Positions 1 through 9,100 of a stretch of 22,908 nucleotides of DNA are shown in pieces. Where the stretch lies: positions 1-22,908 of the forward strand of contig JACDBZ010000067.1 of the NCBI GenBank assembly GCA_013694645.1. Direction: 5' to 3'. The notes under the pieces were generated by a model that searched no databases, was not told the DNA's origin, and saw only the letters and a program-made list of their open reading frames with translations. The translations under genes were made by a program, and so were the position numbers. Source of the stretch: Chloroflexota bacterium (lineage in GTDB: Bacteria > Chloroflexota > Limnocylindria > QHBO01). The stretch's first letter is position 1, and every line of letters starts with the position of its first letter.

Positions 1-713
1 TCGAGGATGGTTCGCACCTCCGTCATCCAGCCAGGTGTGCGGTGCAGCGCCTCGACCCGGTCGAGCGCAGCGGCGAGCTCGGGTTGGAATCGCTCGAGGG
101 CCTGGCGGAAGGCATACACGCGCCAGACGAAGATGCCGGCATTCCAATAATGATCACCCTCCTCGACGAACGCGGCGGCGCGCGTGGCGTCGGGCTTCTC
201 TACGAACCGCTCGACGAGCGCCGTCGCCACGTCCGGATGGAGGCGCGTGCCGGCCTTGATGTAGCCGTAACCGGTAGCAGCGTTGGTCGGCACCACGCCG
301 AGCGTGACCAGGTACCCTCGCTCGGCGACCCGGGCGGCCTCGCGCAACCCATCGGCGAATGCGCCTTCATCGGCGACGAAATGATCCGCCGGGAGGACGA
401 TGGCCACCTCGTCGCTCTCGCGACGGGCGAGGACCATGGCGAGTCCGGCCGCCACCGCAGTGGATCGCGCGAGGGGCTCGCCCAGCACATTGGCCTCGGG
501 GAGCTGGGGAAGCTGACGCTGGGTCGGCCGCACGTGCGCCTGGCTGGTGATCACATAGATGTCGTGCGGCTTGAGGATGGCGCCGAGACGGGCGACCGTC
601 TGCTGGAGCAGGCTCGTGTCGCCGGTGAGCGGCAGGAGCTGCTTCGGAGTCTCCCGACGCGAGAGTGGCCAGAGTCGAGTGCCGGCACCGCCGGCCATGA
701 TGATCGCGAACAC
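1..713 (-). CDS. manC: Mannose-1-phosphate guanylyltransferase, C-terminus cut by window edge
   Basis: The enzyme makes GDP-mannose from mannose-1-phosphate and GTP in the cytoplasm, feeding glycan and glycolipid synthesis. I translated 237 codons by hand from a GTG at 713; an in-frame TAG lies a few codons upstream. The N-terminus carries the nucleotidyltransferase signature GGAGTRLWPLSRRETPKQL (about residues 8-26). Further on are LPADHF (sugar-nucleotide site), GVVPTNAATGYGYIK, FVEKPD and NAGIFVWR, all in the order of the bacterial ManC/RfbM family. The family is usually about 350 residues in its short form, so roughly a third is missing beyond base 1. A TAGCCT box ends 9 bases before the GTG, suggesting a leaderless mRNA. 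The ATG five codons in is a less likely start because it would remove the first beta strand. The symbol is by family; specificity for mannose rather than another hexose phosphate is inferred from the motifs. Confidence 0.93.
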   Translation of the reverse strand, partial: MFAIIMAGGAGTRLWPLSRRETPKQLLPLTGDTSLLQQTVARLGAILKPHDIYVITSQAHVRPTQRQLPQLPEANVLGEPLARSTAVAAGLAMVLARRESDEVAIVLPADHFVADEGAFADGLREAARVAERGYLVTLGVVPTNAATGYGYIKAGTRLHPDVATALVERFVEKPDATRAAAFVEEGDHYWNAGIFVWRVYAFRQALERFQPELAAALDRVEALHRTPGWMTEVRTIL

Positions 714-722
714 GGTATCGCG

Positions 723-728
723 AGGCTA
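723..728 (-). promoter_or_regulatory. Probable -10 box of a leaderless manC transcript
   Basis: TAGCCT reads on the minus strand and is followed by 9 bases and the GTG start at 713. There is no Shine-Dalgarno sequence before the GTG. I see no convincing -35 element at the usual distance. Support comes mainly from the same arrangement at several other genes in the window. Confidence 0.45.
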
Positions 729-772
729 CCAGAGGCATGGACCGCGGCGCGTGGATCGGCCAGCCTTCCTAT

Positions 773-929
773 CAGATTCTCACGAGGGGAAAGCTATGCC
801 GGATCGTCCGTCCGTGGCGCTCACCCGCGAGCGTGGATGCGCGAGAATCCTGCCGATCTTCCATGCGAAGAGAATCCGAGTGGAAATCGGGCCTGGAATC
901 ATGGATAGCTCTCCAGCGGTGAGAATCTG
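773..929. repeat. 11-bp inverted repeat pair with internal GAGAATC copies
   Basis: CAGATTCTCAC at 773-783 and GTGAGAATCTG at 919-929 are perfect reverse complements. Two more GAGAATC copies lie between them, at 843-849 and 870-876, in the same orientation as the right arm. All four are in the 239-bp spacer between proC and manC. They could be binding sites for a regulator of manC or the ends of a small degenerate element. No target-site duplication is visible. Confidence 0.45.
780..902 (-). CDS. Possible 40-residue small ORF between proC and manC
   Basis: An ATG at 902 opens a 40-residue frame ending at 780. GGAGAG stands 6 bases before the ATG, a reasonable ribosome binding site. The frame lies 50 bases downstream of proC on the same strand, so it could share its transcript. 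The product would be basic, with the repeated tripeptide RIL created by the GAGAATC repeats. I recognise no family, and the repeats may be the real signal here rather than the protein. Confidence 0.2.
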   Translation of the reverse strand: MIPGPISTRILFAWKIGRILAHPRSRVSATDGRSGIAFPS

Positions 930-952
930 CTGGGAATCGGAGGCGAGGCCAG

Positions 953-1798
953 CTACTCGCGGTCTACCTCGGCCTCCAGGCGCTCGCCAAGCTCCAGCGT
1001 GCGCCGATAGGCAGCCCACACGGCGTCCGAGAAGACCGTCCGGATGCGTCCCTTTTCGAGCTCGTAGATGGCGGCGGCACTCGTGCCGCCCGGGGAGGTG
1101 ACCGCGTTGCGCAGCTGCGCCGGGTGCAGCTCGGACTGCAGAGCGTACTCAGCGGAGCCCACGAGGGTGGCAACCACCAGGTCGTGCGCCAGCTCGCGAG
1201 GAAAGCCCAGATGGACGCCGGCGTCGATGAGCGCCTCCATCACCGCGAACAGGTACGTCGGCCCGGTGCCGGAGAGGGCGGTCGCCATGGCGACGAATGA
1301 CTCATCGGCGACCTCGCGCTCATCGCCGAGCGAGCGGAGCGCCGCCCGCGCCAGGTCGCGTTGCCGGGCGGTGCACGCGTCGGAGGCGCTCCAGACCGTC
1401 ATCCCGCGACGGATCTGGGATGGCGTGTTGGGCATGGCGCGTACGACCGCCGCGTGCTGGAGGCCATCGACCATGGTGCGCAACGTGGCGCCCGCCACGA
1501 TCGAGAGCACGACCTGCTCCGAGCCGATTCGGCCGCGTAGCTCGCGCATGACACGGGTCAACATCTGTGGCTTCACGGCGAGGACCACGATCTCCGCGTC
1601 GCCGAGCGCATCGCGGTTCGCCGCCACCGGCCGGATGCCATGCCGCTCGGCGAGCACGTTGCGCCGATCGCTGCGCGGGTGCGAGGCCGCGAGCAGCTCG
1701 GGCGTCACGGCCCGGTTGGCGAGCAGGCCGGCGATCATCGCCTCGGCCATCACGCCGGCCCCGATGATCCCGACTCGCATCGGACGTCGCGCGGTCAT
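953..1798 (-). CDS. proC: Pyrroline-5-carboxylate reductase
   Basis: This enzyme catalyses the last step of proline synthesis, the NAD(P)H-dependent reduction of 1-pyrroline-5-carboxylate, in the cytosol. The 281-residue product opens with a Rossmann fold (VGIIGAGVMAEAMIAGL, about residues 8-24). It continues with VLAVKPQ, VVRAMPNTP (substrate/cofactor loop) and the C-terminal dimerisation domain signature ALSGTGPTYLFAVMEALIDA, then SPGGTSAAAIYELE. Length and motif order match the family. The ATG overlaps the TGA of the upstream TPR-like gene by four bases (ATGA), so translation is probably coupled. It is the last recognisable gene of the metK transcript before a 239-bp spacer. Confidence 0.96.
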   Translation of the reverse strand: MTARRPMRVGIIGAGVMAEAMIAGLLANRAVTPELLAASHPRSDRRNVLAERHGIRPVAANRDALGDAEIVVLAVKPQMLTRVMRELRGRIGSEQVVLSIVAGATLRTMVDGLQHAAVVRAMPNTPSQIRRGMTVWSASDACTARQRDLARAALRSLGDEREVADESFVAMATALSGTGPTYLFAVMEALIDAGVHLGFPRELAHDLVVATLVGSAEYALQSELHPAQLRNAVTSPGGTSAAAIYELEKGRIRTVFSDAVWAAYRRTLELGERLEAEVDRE

Positions 1799-2439
1799 TC
1801 GCCCTCCTCGCTCGTGTCACCCACGACCACCTCCGAACCGCGGAGTCGTCGCGCCTCCTCGACCTCTCCGATCGGCGCCCCAGCCCGCGCGAGCAGTGTC
1901 TCGGATGCCCCGGCCAGGCGACGAGCGCCCGTCACGTCACCGAGGTGCAGCAACGCGCGTCCAAGACCCAGTGCGGCGAGTCCCTGCTCGTGTTCCGCGC
2001 CGACATCGCGCGCCTCATCGATCGCCTCCGCATAGTACCGGCGCGCGCTGTCCGGGTCGCCCGCCGCAACCCGCAGATCGCCGATGCGGCGGGCCTGCCG
2101 CGTCGCCTGGAGCGTCATCCCCGCCTGTTCGAAATGCCACAGCGCCCGGTGGCCCCACGCATCCGCCGGCCACCAATCGGCTTCGGACAGCGCGTGATCC
2201 ATGGCCGCCACCGCCGCGGCGCCGGCTCGTCGATGGTCGTTGGTTCGCTCGGCCTCGAGATACGGCGTGGCGAGCGCGGTGCGGCGGAGTGCCAGGGGCA
2301 GCTCACGCAGGCCACGGCGAGGATTCGGCGTGCCGGTCGAGAGTGCGGCGCTGGCGCGCGCGAGGACCCGGTGCAGCAAGCCGGGCCGCGGCTCGCCCCA
2401 TGATGGGCGCGGGTGCGCGTGCGTTTGGCCGCTGCCCAT
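1795..2439 (-). CDS. TPR-like helical repeat protein of unknown function
   Basis: This 214-residue product has no catalytic motif I recognise. The central and C-terminal part is built of alanine-rich helical pairs with tetratricopeptide character, for example ARRIGDLRVAAGDPDSARRY followed by YAEAIDEARDVG and LAALGLGRALLHLGDVTGA. The first 60 residues are arginine- and proline-rich and poorly defined. The ATG at 2439 lies 10 bases after the metK stop and has GAGG about 8 bases upstream. The stop overlaps the proC start by four bases. Its place between metK and proC suggests it is co-expressed with them, but not what it does. It may be a scaffold protein. A frame open further upstream runs antisense-like through metK and is not a plausible extension. 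Confidence 0.75.
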   Translation of the reverse strand: MGSGQTHAHPRPSWGEPRPGLLHRVLARASAALSTGTPNPRRGLRELPLALRRTALATPYLEAERTNDHRRAGAAAVAAMDHALSEADWWPADAWGHRALWHFEQAGMTLQATRQARRIGDLRVAAGDPDSARRYYAEAIDEARDVGAEHEQGLAALGLGRALLHLGDVTGARRLAGASETLLARAGAPIGEVEEARRLRGSEVVVGDTSEEGE

Positions 2440-2449
2440 TCGCTGCCTC

Positions 2450-3643
2450 TCAGCCGCGCGCGGCGGCAAGGAGCTCATCGACCCGATCGACGCGCTCCCA
2501 GGGCAGGTCGAGATCATCGCGACCGAAGTGGCCGTAGGCCGCCGTCTGCCGATAGATCGGTCTCCGCAGGTCGAGGTCGCGGATGATGGCGCCCGGACGC
2601 AGGTCGAACGAGCGCTCGACCGCCTGGGCCAGTCCCGCCGCCGAGCGGGTCCCTGTCCCGTAGGTCTCGATATTGATGGCCAGCGGATGGGCGACGCCGA
2701 TCGCGTAGGCGAGCTGAATCTCACACCGGCGCGCGAGACCGGCAGCGACCACGTTCTTGGCGACATAGCGAGCCATGTAGGCGCCGGATCGGTCGACCTT
2801 GGTCGGGTCCTTGCCGCTGAAACTTCCGCCGCCGTGGCGCGCCATGCCACCGTACGTATCGACGATGATCTTGCGCCCGGAGAGGCCCGAGTCCCCCATC
2901 GGTCCGCCGATCACGAAGCGCCCGGTCGGGTTGACGAGGTGGCGCGTACCCTCATCGAGCAGCTCCGCGGGGATCGCGGCCTCGACCACGTGCTCGCGGA
3001 CTGCGGCCGTGAGTTCGGACATGTCGACCTCCGGGTCGTGCTGGGTGCTGACCAGCACGGTGTGGACTCGCCGGGGATGGCCCTCGGCGTCGTACTCGAC
3101 GGTGACCTGGCTCTTGCCGTCGGGGCGCAGAAATGGGAGCGTGCCGTCCTTGCGCACCTCGGCCAGGCGGCGCGCGACGCGGTGAGCGAGCATGATCGGC
3201 ATCGGCATCAGCTCGTCCGATTCGTCCGATGCGTAGCCGAACATCATTCCCTGGTCGCCGGCGCCCAGCTCATCGGACTCGAGCCCCTCGCGCGCCTCGA
3301 GAGCATGATCGACACCGAGGGCGATGTCGGGTGACTGCTCCTTGAGGGCGGTCATCGTCCCGCACGTCTCCCAGTCGAAGCCGAGTCGGCTGTCGTTGTA
3401 GCCGATCTCGCGCACGGTCCGCCGCACGACCTCCTGCACGTCCACGTAGTGAGTCGTCGTCAGCTCCCCCAGGACCATGACCAGGCCGGTCGTCGTGGCG
3501 ACCTCGACCGCGGCGCGCGCGTTGGAATCGTGTCGCAGCACATCGTCCAGGATCGCATCGGCGACGGCGTCGCACAGCTTGTCGGGGTGTCCCTCCGTCA
3601 CCGATTCGGAGGTGAACAGGACGGAAGGGGTGGGATGTGGCAT
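2450..3643 (-). CDS. metK: S-adenosylmethionine synthetase
   Basis: MetK makes S-adenosylmethionine from ATP and methionine, releasing phosphate and pyrophosphate. The 397-residue length is typical. Diagnostic motifs include FTSESVTEGHPDK (residues 10-22, with the catalytic His19), GAGDQGMMFGYA (ATP-binding hexapeptide region), GGGSFSGKDPTKVDRSGAY (P-loop-like) and a C-terminal ELAAARG-like end. The ATG at 3643 has GGAG five bases upstream. A much longer open frame continues upstream to about 5002, but that part is antisense to yibE and is not coding. Only 47 bases separate it from the yibE stop, so it probably belongs to that transcript, and there is no room for a SAM riboswitch directly upstream. 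It heads the methyl-cycle content of the window together with ahcY. Confidence 0.97.
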   Translation of the reverse strand: MPHPTPSVLFTSESVTEGHPDKLCDAVADAILDDVLRHDSNARAAVEVATTTGLVMVLGELTTTHYVDVQEVVRRTVREIGYNDSRLGFDWETCGTMTALKEQSPDIALGVDHALEAREGLESDELGAGDQGMMFGYASDESDELMPMPIMLAHRVARRLAEVRKDGTLPFLRPDGKSQVTVEYDAEGHPRRVHTVLVSTQHDPEVDMSELTAAVREHVVEAAIPAELLDEGTRHLVNPTGRFVIGGPMGDSGLSGRKIIVDTYGGMARHGGGSFSGKDPTKVDRSGAYMARYVAKNVVAAGLARRCEIQLAYAIGVAHPLAINIETYGTGTRSAAGLAQAVERSFDLRPGAIIRDLDLRRPIYRQTAAYGHFGRDDLDLPWERVDRVDELLAAARG

Positions 3644-3690
3644 CGGCTCTCCGGCTGGCTCAACGGGCGCGGCGAGTGTAGCGCCGTGCC

Positions 3691-4827
3691 TCAGGCGGCG
3701 TCGGCCGGCGTTCGAGCCGGCACCATCAGCAGTGCGGCGACCAGCGTGGTCAGCGGTACCGCCGCCACGATGCCAATGCTCCCGACGAGCGCGCGGATGA
3801 CCTCGACCGCCACGATCTCGCCGTTGAGCACCAGGAGCGGCGATTGCCCGCTCAACGCGAACAGCAGGAGGAGCGGCAGACCGGCACCGAGATAGGCGAG
3901 GACCAGCGTATTGACGGTCGCCGCGATATGCGACCGACCGACCCGCATCGCCCGGGCGATCACCCCGGCTCGACCGGCGGCCGGCTCGGCCCGATGCAGC
4001 TGGTCGACGGTTGCCGCCTGCGTCACCGTCACGTCGTCCAGGACGCCGAGCGCGCCGAAGACCGTCGCCGCCAGCAGGATCCCGTTCAGGTCGATCCGAT
4101 CCCCGACGAGGGGGATGAGGAACGCGATCTCCTCGTTGCCCTGAAGCGCCGTGAAGGCGGCTCCGGCCGTGAAGGCGGCCGCGAGGCCCGCCGTCATGGC
4201 CAACGCGGCGAACGTCCCCAGCACCGCGGCCAGCGTCACGCGACTGAAGCCCTCGGTCAGCAGCAGGGTTGCCAATGTCACGGCCGCGGCCACGACGACC
4301 GCCAGCAGGATCGGATCGAATCCGCGCAGCAGGAGTGGCACCACGACCCTGACGATGACCGTGAGCGTCAGTGCCAATGCCACGAGGGACCGTATGCCCC
4401 GCAGCCCCCCGACGACGAGCACCGCGACCGCAAACACGGCGGCCACCGTGCCGAGCAGCGGGATGCGCCACGGCTCGCTGATCACCGCGGAGATCCCCGC
4501 GGCCGGCCCGCTGAAGCTGGTGACGACGACCTCGTCGCCCACCTCGTACGGCTCGCGGTTCGATGACCCCGGGATGGCCGCGGAGCCGTCCTGCACCACA
4601 GCCTCGATCCGGGCGCCATCGTCCACCTCGACCTCGAAGCGCGGCAGCCCCGTCGGGTCGGCGCCGAGCGACGCGACGATCCGGCCGTGGTCGCTGCGCT
4701 GACCGACCACCGGAATCGCGTCGGACGGCGTGAGATCGGGCATGAGCCACAGGCCGACAACCAGCGTCGAACCGATGAGGAGCGCGGGCACCGTCGCGCC
4801 GACGCGCCGCAGCAGCGAACCATCCAT
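3691..4827 (-). CDS. YibE/F-like multi-pass membrane protein
   Basis: The 378-residue product starts with a membrane segment (about residues 8-30). An extracytoplasmic region of about 90 residues rich in beta structure follows (to about residue 118), then seven or so hydrophobic helices. The motif DLNGILLAATVFGALGVLDD, then VTVTQAA, is typical of the YibE/F-like family, as is RVGRSHIAATVNTLVLAYLG. Function in that family is not established; transport is often supposed. The ATG at 4827 is chosen because TATCCT ends 8 bases upstream; an open frame extends 21 codons further but would run through the promoter into the divergent gene. Its 3' end is 47 bases from metK, so the two may be cotranscribed. 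Confidence 0.85.
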   Translation of the reverse strand: MDGSLLRRVGATVPALLIGSTLVVGLWLMPDLTPSDAIPVVGQRSDHGRIVASLGADPTGLPRFEVEVDDGARIEAVVQDGSAAIPGSSNREPYEVGDEVVVTSFSGPAAGISAVISEPWRIPLLGTVAAVFAVAVLVVGGLRGIRSLVALALTLTVIVRVVVPLLLRGFDPILLAVVVAAAVTLATLLLTEGFSRVTLAAVLGTFAALAMTAGLAAAFTAGAAFTALQGNEEIAFLIPLVGDRIDLNGILLAATVFGALGVLDDVTVTQAATVDQLHRAEPAAGRAGVIARAMRVGRSHIAATVNTLVLAYLGAGLPLLLLFALSGQSPLLVLNGEIVAVEVIRALVGSIGIVAAVPLTTLVAALLMVPARTPADAA

Positions 4828-4835
4828 GCCGTTCG

Positions 4836-4857
4836 AGGATAGCGGCCGGGCTATCCT
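4836..4857. promoter_or_regulatory. Symmetric divergent promoter between yibE and the aminotransferase gene
   Basis: AGGATAGC (4836-4843) and GCTATCCT (4850-4857) form a perfect 8-bp inverted repeat around GGCCGG. Each arm contains a TATCCT box pointing outward. The plus-strand box ends 9 bases before the ATG at 4867, and the minus-strand box ends 8 bases before the ATG at 4827. Both would give leaderless mRNAs. No clear -35 element is visible on either side. Confidence 0.6.
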
Positions 4858-4866
4858 TGCCGCCCG

Positions 4867-6108
4867 ATGCCAGCGCCCGACGCCCGCCACCCAGAGCTGC
4901 TCGCCTACCGCGCCGAGTTTCCGCTCCTCGACAGAGCGGTCTACCTGAACACCTGCTCGCTCGGAGCGCGCTCGGAGCGCTCACGGAAACGACTCGAATC
5001 ATTCCTGGCCGACTGGGACGAGCTCGGCGCGCGCGCCTGGTACCGCCGTTGGCTCGGCGAGCTCGACGGCCTGCGCGACGACTTCGGCTCGATTCTCGGT
5101 GTCCCCGGCGACGAGATCTCGCTCGCCCCGAACGTGAGCAGCGCGCTGGCGGTCATCGCCTCAGCCCTCGATCCGATCCATCGGGGTGATCAGCCCAGTC
5201 TCGATCGCCTGTCGGCGGCGGGGGTCCCGGCCGGGAGCGGCCCGCGCACGCGGGTGGTGACCACGGCCCTCGACTTTCCAACGATCGGGCATCAATGGCT
5301 GGCGCGCGCACCGCTGGGCGTCGAGCTGGTGGTGGTGCCCTCGACCGACGGGGTGACTGTCGACCTCGGTGCCATCGCCGCGGCGGTCGACGAGCGGACG
5401 GCGTTGGCTGCCATCGGCCACGTCTTCTTCACCACCGGCGCGCGCAACGACGCGGCCGCCCTCGCACGCATCTGTCACGAACGCGGGGCGCTGCTCCTGG
5501 TCGACGCCTACCAGGCCACCGGCATCGTTCCCACCGACCTCTCCGGCGATGAGATCGACATCTACGTGTCGGGAACCCTGAAATGGCTGTTCGGTGGGCC
5601 GGGAATGGCGTTTCTGCGCGTGCGTCCGGCGCTCCGCGAGGCACTCGTCCCGACAACGACGGGTTGGTTCAGCAGCGCACGCCAGTTCGCGTTCGCGGTC
5701 GACGAGCTCGCGCTCGCGCCCGATGGCCGCCGGTATGAGCTCGGCACACCGTCGGTCCCATCGGCGGCGATCGCACGCGGAGGTACTGAGCTGGTTCGGG
5801 AGATCGGCGTCGAGCGACTCGGAGAGCGCACCCGGGACCTTGGCCAGCTCGTGATCGGGCTGGCCGAGGCGGCCGGACTCGTGGTGCGGGCCGTTCGGGA
5901 TGCGGAATGGCGCGGCGGGATCGTACCCATCGCCGTGGCGGATCCGAAGCCCGTCGTCGACGCACTGGCCGGAGAAGGGATCATCGTCGACTTCCGACCC
6001 GGCATCGTGCGCTGCTCACCCGCCTTCTACAACACCGAGGACGAGATCCGTCTGCTCATCGACCGCCTCGCGGCACGCGTCGCGAGGGGGGATCGCGCGT
6101 TCAGCTGA
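4867..6108 (+). CDS. Class V aminotransferase-fold PLP enzyme
   Basis: This 413-residue protein belongs to the fold type I PLP enzymes of the cysteine desulfurase/kynureninase/isopenicillin N epimerase group. The N-terminus has VYLNTCSLGARS (substrate-phosphate loop region). LLVDAYQATGI carries Asp213, expected to hold the pyridine nitrogen, and Gln216. SGTLKWLFGGPG carries the Schiff-base lysine, Lys239. The C-terminal domain ends with a VDFRPGIVRCSPAFYNTEDE segment of the type seen in kynureninase-like members. Residues 102-128 look like an extra proline/glycine-rich loop. I cannot choose between desulfurase, lyase and epimerase activity; there is no obvious desulfurase cysteine loop near the end. 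It is divergent from yibE, and its stop overlaps the LuxR-family gene tail to tail by 8 bases. Confidence 0.88.
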   Translation: MPAPDARHPELLAYRAEFPLLDRAVYLNTCSLGARSERSRKRLESFLADWDELGARAWYRRWLGELDGLRDDFGSILGVPGDEISLAPNVSSALAVIASALDPIHRGDQPSLDRLSAAGVPAGSGPRTRVVTTALDFPTIGHQWLARAPLGVELVVVPSTDGVTVDLGAIAAAVDERTALAAIGHVFFTTGARNDAAALARICHERGALLLVDAYQATGIVPTDLSGDEIDIYVSGTLKWLFGGPGMAFLRVRPALREALVPTTTGWFSSARQFAFAVDELALAPDGRRYELGTPSVPSAAIARGGTELVREIGVERLGERTRDLGQLVIGLAEAAGLVVRAVRDAEWRGGIVPIAVADPKPVVDALAGEGIIVDFRPGIVRCSPAFYNTEDEIRLLIDRLAARVARGDRAFS

Positions 6109-9100
6109 GCTGAAAGAGGCCCAGGCGGTGTGCCAGGGCCGCCGCCTCGGTGCGTCGCGTCACGCCGAGCTTCCCGAGAATGTGGCTGACATGCACGCCA
6201 GCGGTGCTCTCGGCCATGAACAGCGTATCGCCGATCTGTCTGTTGCTGCGCCCGTGGGCGAGCAGCGTGAGCACCTCGCGCTCGCGCGCGGTGAGGCCGA
6301 GGCGATCCGCGGCGTCATCTGCGGTGTCCACGCCCTCGAGGCCGATGCGAGCGCGACGCGCGAGGGATTCGATCTCCTCGCGCAACGGGCGCGCGCCAAG
6401 CTCGACGGCGATGGCGTGAGCCTCGGCAAGTGCGGAGGCGCCGTCCTCGCGTCTGCGCGCCACGCAGGCCATGGCCGCGAGGTGCGCAAGTGCCCGTGCG
6501 AGCTCGTACGGTCGTCCGAGGACACGCAGGGCCACGACGGATGCCTCCCAGGCGGGAACGTCGGCCTCGCCGCGTGCGCGTGATGCGAGCGCGCTCGCCA
6601 TCAGCAGATCGGCAGTGATCGGTGGCCCCGGCTGCGACGCCACCTCCCGCACCCGCGTGACATGGCGCTGCATCTGGTGCTCGAGCTGCCCGGCACGCGC
6701 GATCGCAACGGCCTCACGCTCGGTGGCCCCCGCCCCCCGTGCGGCGTCCGCCTCATCCGCCTCTGCACGCAACCCGGTCAGGATCAGGCGCCGCGCCTCC
6801 GTATCGAGATCCGGCTCGACGAGCCGCGCGAGCGTTTCCGCGATGATCCCACGCGCTGCGGTCGGCTCCCCGGATATGACGGCGAGCTCCGCCCGGCGAG
6901 CGCGGATCAGGTCCGGATCGGGCCCGACCAACCGCTCGCCGAGCGCTTCGTAGGTGAGGAGGTCACGACGCGCGCGCCCGAGTTGGCCGCGCGCGGTGTA
7001 CAACTGAATTCGGTTCGAGAGGAGCCAGCGCATCGCGTAGCGTGTCGGACCCCCGGCGATGGTCGCGTCGAGTATTCGCTCCGCCTCATCCCAGCGACCC
7101 ATCTCGAAGAGCGCGCGCCCCATCTTCGACCCGAGCTGTCCTCCGAAGCGCGCTTCGGCACCCATCTCGCGCAGGCGGTCGCGCGTCGATCGAGCCACCT
7201 CGAGTGCCTCCTCGTGGCGTGCAGCCTCGTCGAGCGCCCAGCCCAGGGCAACCGCGGTAAGGAAGATGGCCTGCGGGTCTCCGTGCCTCAGGGCAAGCTC
7301 ATACCCATCGCGCAGCAATGGGATTCCACGCTCGAGGTCCGACCGGCAGGCGAGGTCCAGGCCGAGGGCGGTGAGCGCACGTGTCTCGGCCAGGGTGGCA
7401 CCGACCGTCCTCGAGATCGCCAGGGCGGCCTCGGCGAGCGCCATTGATTCGCTGAATCGACTGCGGACCATGAGCGAATGCGCAAGGTCCGCGACCACGC
7501 GCGCGCGCTCGTGGGTGGGCGGATCGATGGGAATCAGGGCAACAGCACGCTCCATGGCAATCACACCCGATTGCCAATCGCCGGACTCGTTCAGGTACCA
7601 GGCCAGGCGGTGCTGGAGGACGCCAGCGCGCATCGGCTCACGAACCGGGTCCGTCTGGGCAAGCGCGGATCGAACGAGGTCGATCGACCGACGTGGATCG
7701 CCCGCCAGCGCCGCGGCCTCGGCGGCCTCCTCGAGGATCACCGTGCGGTCAATGCCGGCCGGCAGCAGCTCGGGAGCCACCTTGGCCCACAGCTCCAGGC
7801 TGCGCTCGAGAAACGCCTGCGCTTCGGGGTAGGCAAACGCCGCCGCTGCCGCTCGTCCGGCGCCCAGTGTCGCGGGCAGCGCCCGCTCCAGGTCGTGGGC
7901 CAGGAGCCAGTGGTGCGCCAGTTGGGCGGCGACCCCGGCGCGATCGTGAGGATCTCCCATCGCACGCCGTTCCAGGGAGACCGCAAACGCCGCGTGAAGC
8001 TGCGTGCGCTCATTGGGCAGGAGCTCGTCGTAGACGACCTCCTGCAGCAGCGCATGGCGGAATCGATATCCGGGAATCTCCTCGGGAGCGGTCGGGACCA
8101 GGAGATGATGCTCGACCGCCTCTCGCACGGCCTCGGTGAGGATCGGGGCGGGCAGCTCGGCCACCTCGGCCAGGATGGCGTGGTCCACGCGCGCCCCCGC
8201 CACCGACGCGATGCGCAGCACGCGTTGCGCCTCGCCTTCCAGGTGCCGGACCCGGTCGTCGAGGGTGTCGCGCAGGCTGCGTGGCAGCGCAAGCCCCGCT
8301 TCACCGGCCGCCATGAGCTCCTCGGCAAAGAATGGATTGCCGCCTGAGCGCGAAAGGACTGCCGACACGAGCTCGGGGTGCGGCAGCTCGCCGGTGATCC
8401 CGGCAAGCTGCTCGGCCAGCTCCTCGGCGCCAAAGGCACCGAGCTCGATGTCATCGACTCCCTCCAGGCGTTGGAGCTCAGCCAGCAATGGACGAAGGGG
8501 ATGCCGACGGTGGAGCTCATCGGAGCGATACGTGCCGATGAAGAGCATCCGCGCCTCTCGCGCGTTGCGGACCAGGAAGCGCAGGAGGTCGCGCGTCGAG
8601 GAATCGGCCCAATGCAGATCCTCGAGGACGAGGACGACGGGTGCATCGTCGGAGAGCCGCCGCAGGATTCCGAACACGACCTCGAACAGGCGCGCCTGCT
8701 CGGGACGTGCGCCGGGGCTCCCACCGCCAGCACGGCCTCCGGACGGCGGTCCGAGGTCCGGGAAGAGATGCGAGAGCTCGGCACGCCCGGGGCCGATGAT
8801 CTCGTCCAGTCGTCGAGGGGAGAGTGAGCGCAGCAGGGGCCGGAACGCGCCGACGAACGGCGCGTAGGGCAGGCCGGTTTCTCCCAGCTGAAGGCAATCT
8901 CCGATCAGAACCTGTGCCCCCGAGGTGCGGGCGCCTGAAACGAACTCGGTCATGAGTCGGGTCTTGCCGATGCCGGCATCCCCAGCCACCAAACGCGTGG
9001 TCGGCCGATGGTCCGACGCCAGGTCCAGGGCGTGCCGGAGGCGTTCGAGCTCAGAGGCGCGCCCCACGAAGGTCGGGCTGCTCAGGCGGGCCATGGTCAT

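Noticed and set aside
42..908. Long plus-strand ORF opposite manC
   Set aside because: It is a GC-rich antisense shadow. The minus strand carries unmistakable nucleotidyltransferase motifs across the same bases.
773..929. A miniature inverted-repeat transposable element
   Set aside because: The 11-bp ends look suitable but the flanks (TAT and CTG) give no target-site duplication, and no related transposase is present.
3644..3690. A SAM riboswitch ahead of metK
   Set aside because: Only 47 bases lie between yibE and metK, too short for the known SAM riboswitch classes that control metK, and no matching stem pattern is visible.
3644..5002. Open frame extending the metK frame upstream for about 450 codons
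   Set aside because: It runs through yibE in another frame as arginine/glycine-rich shadow sequence. MetK homology begins at the ATG at 3643 with a ribosome binding site.
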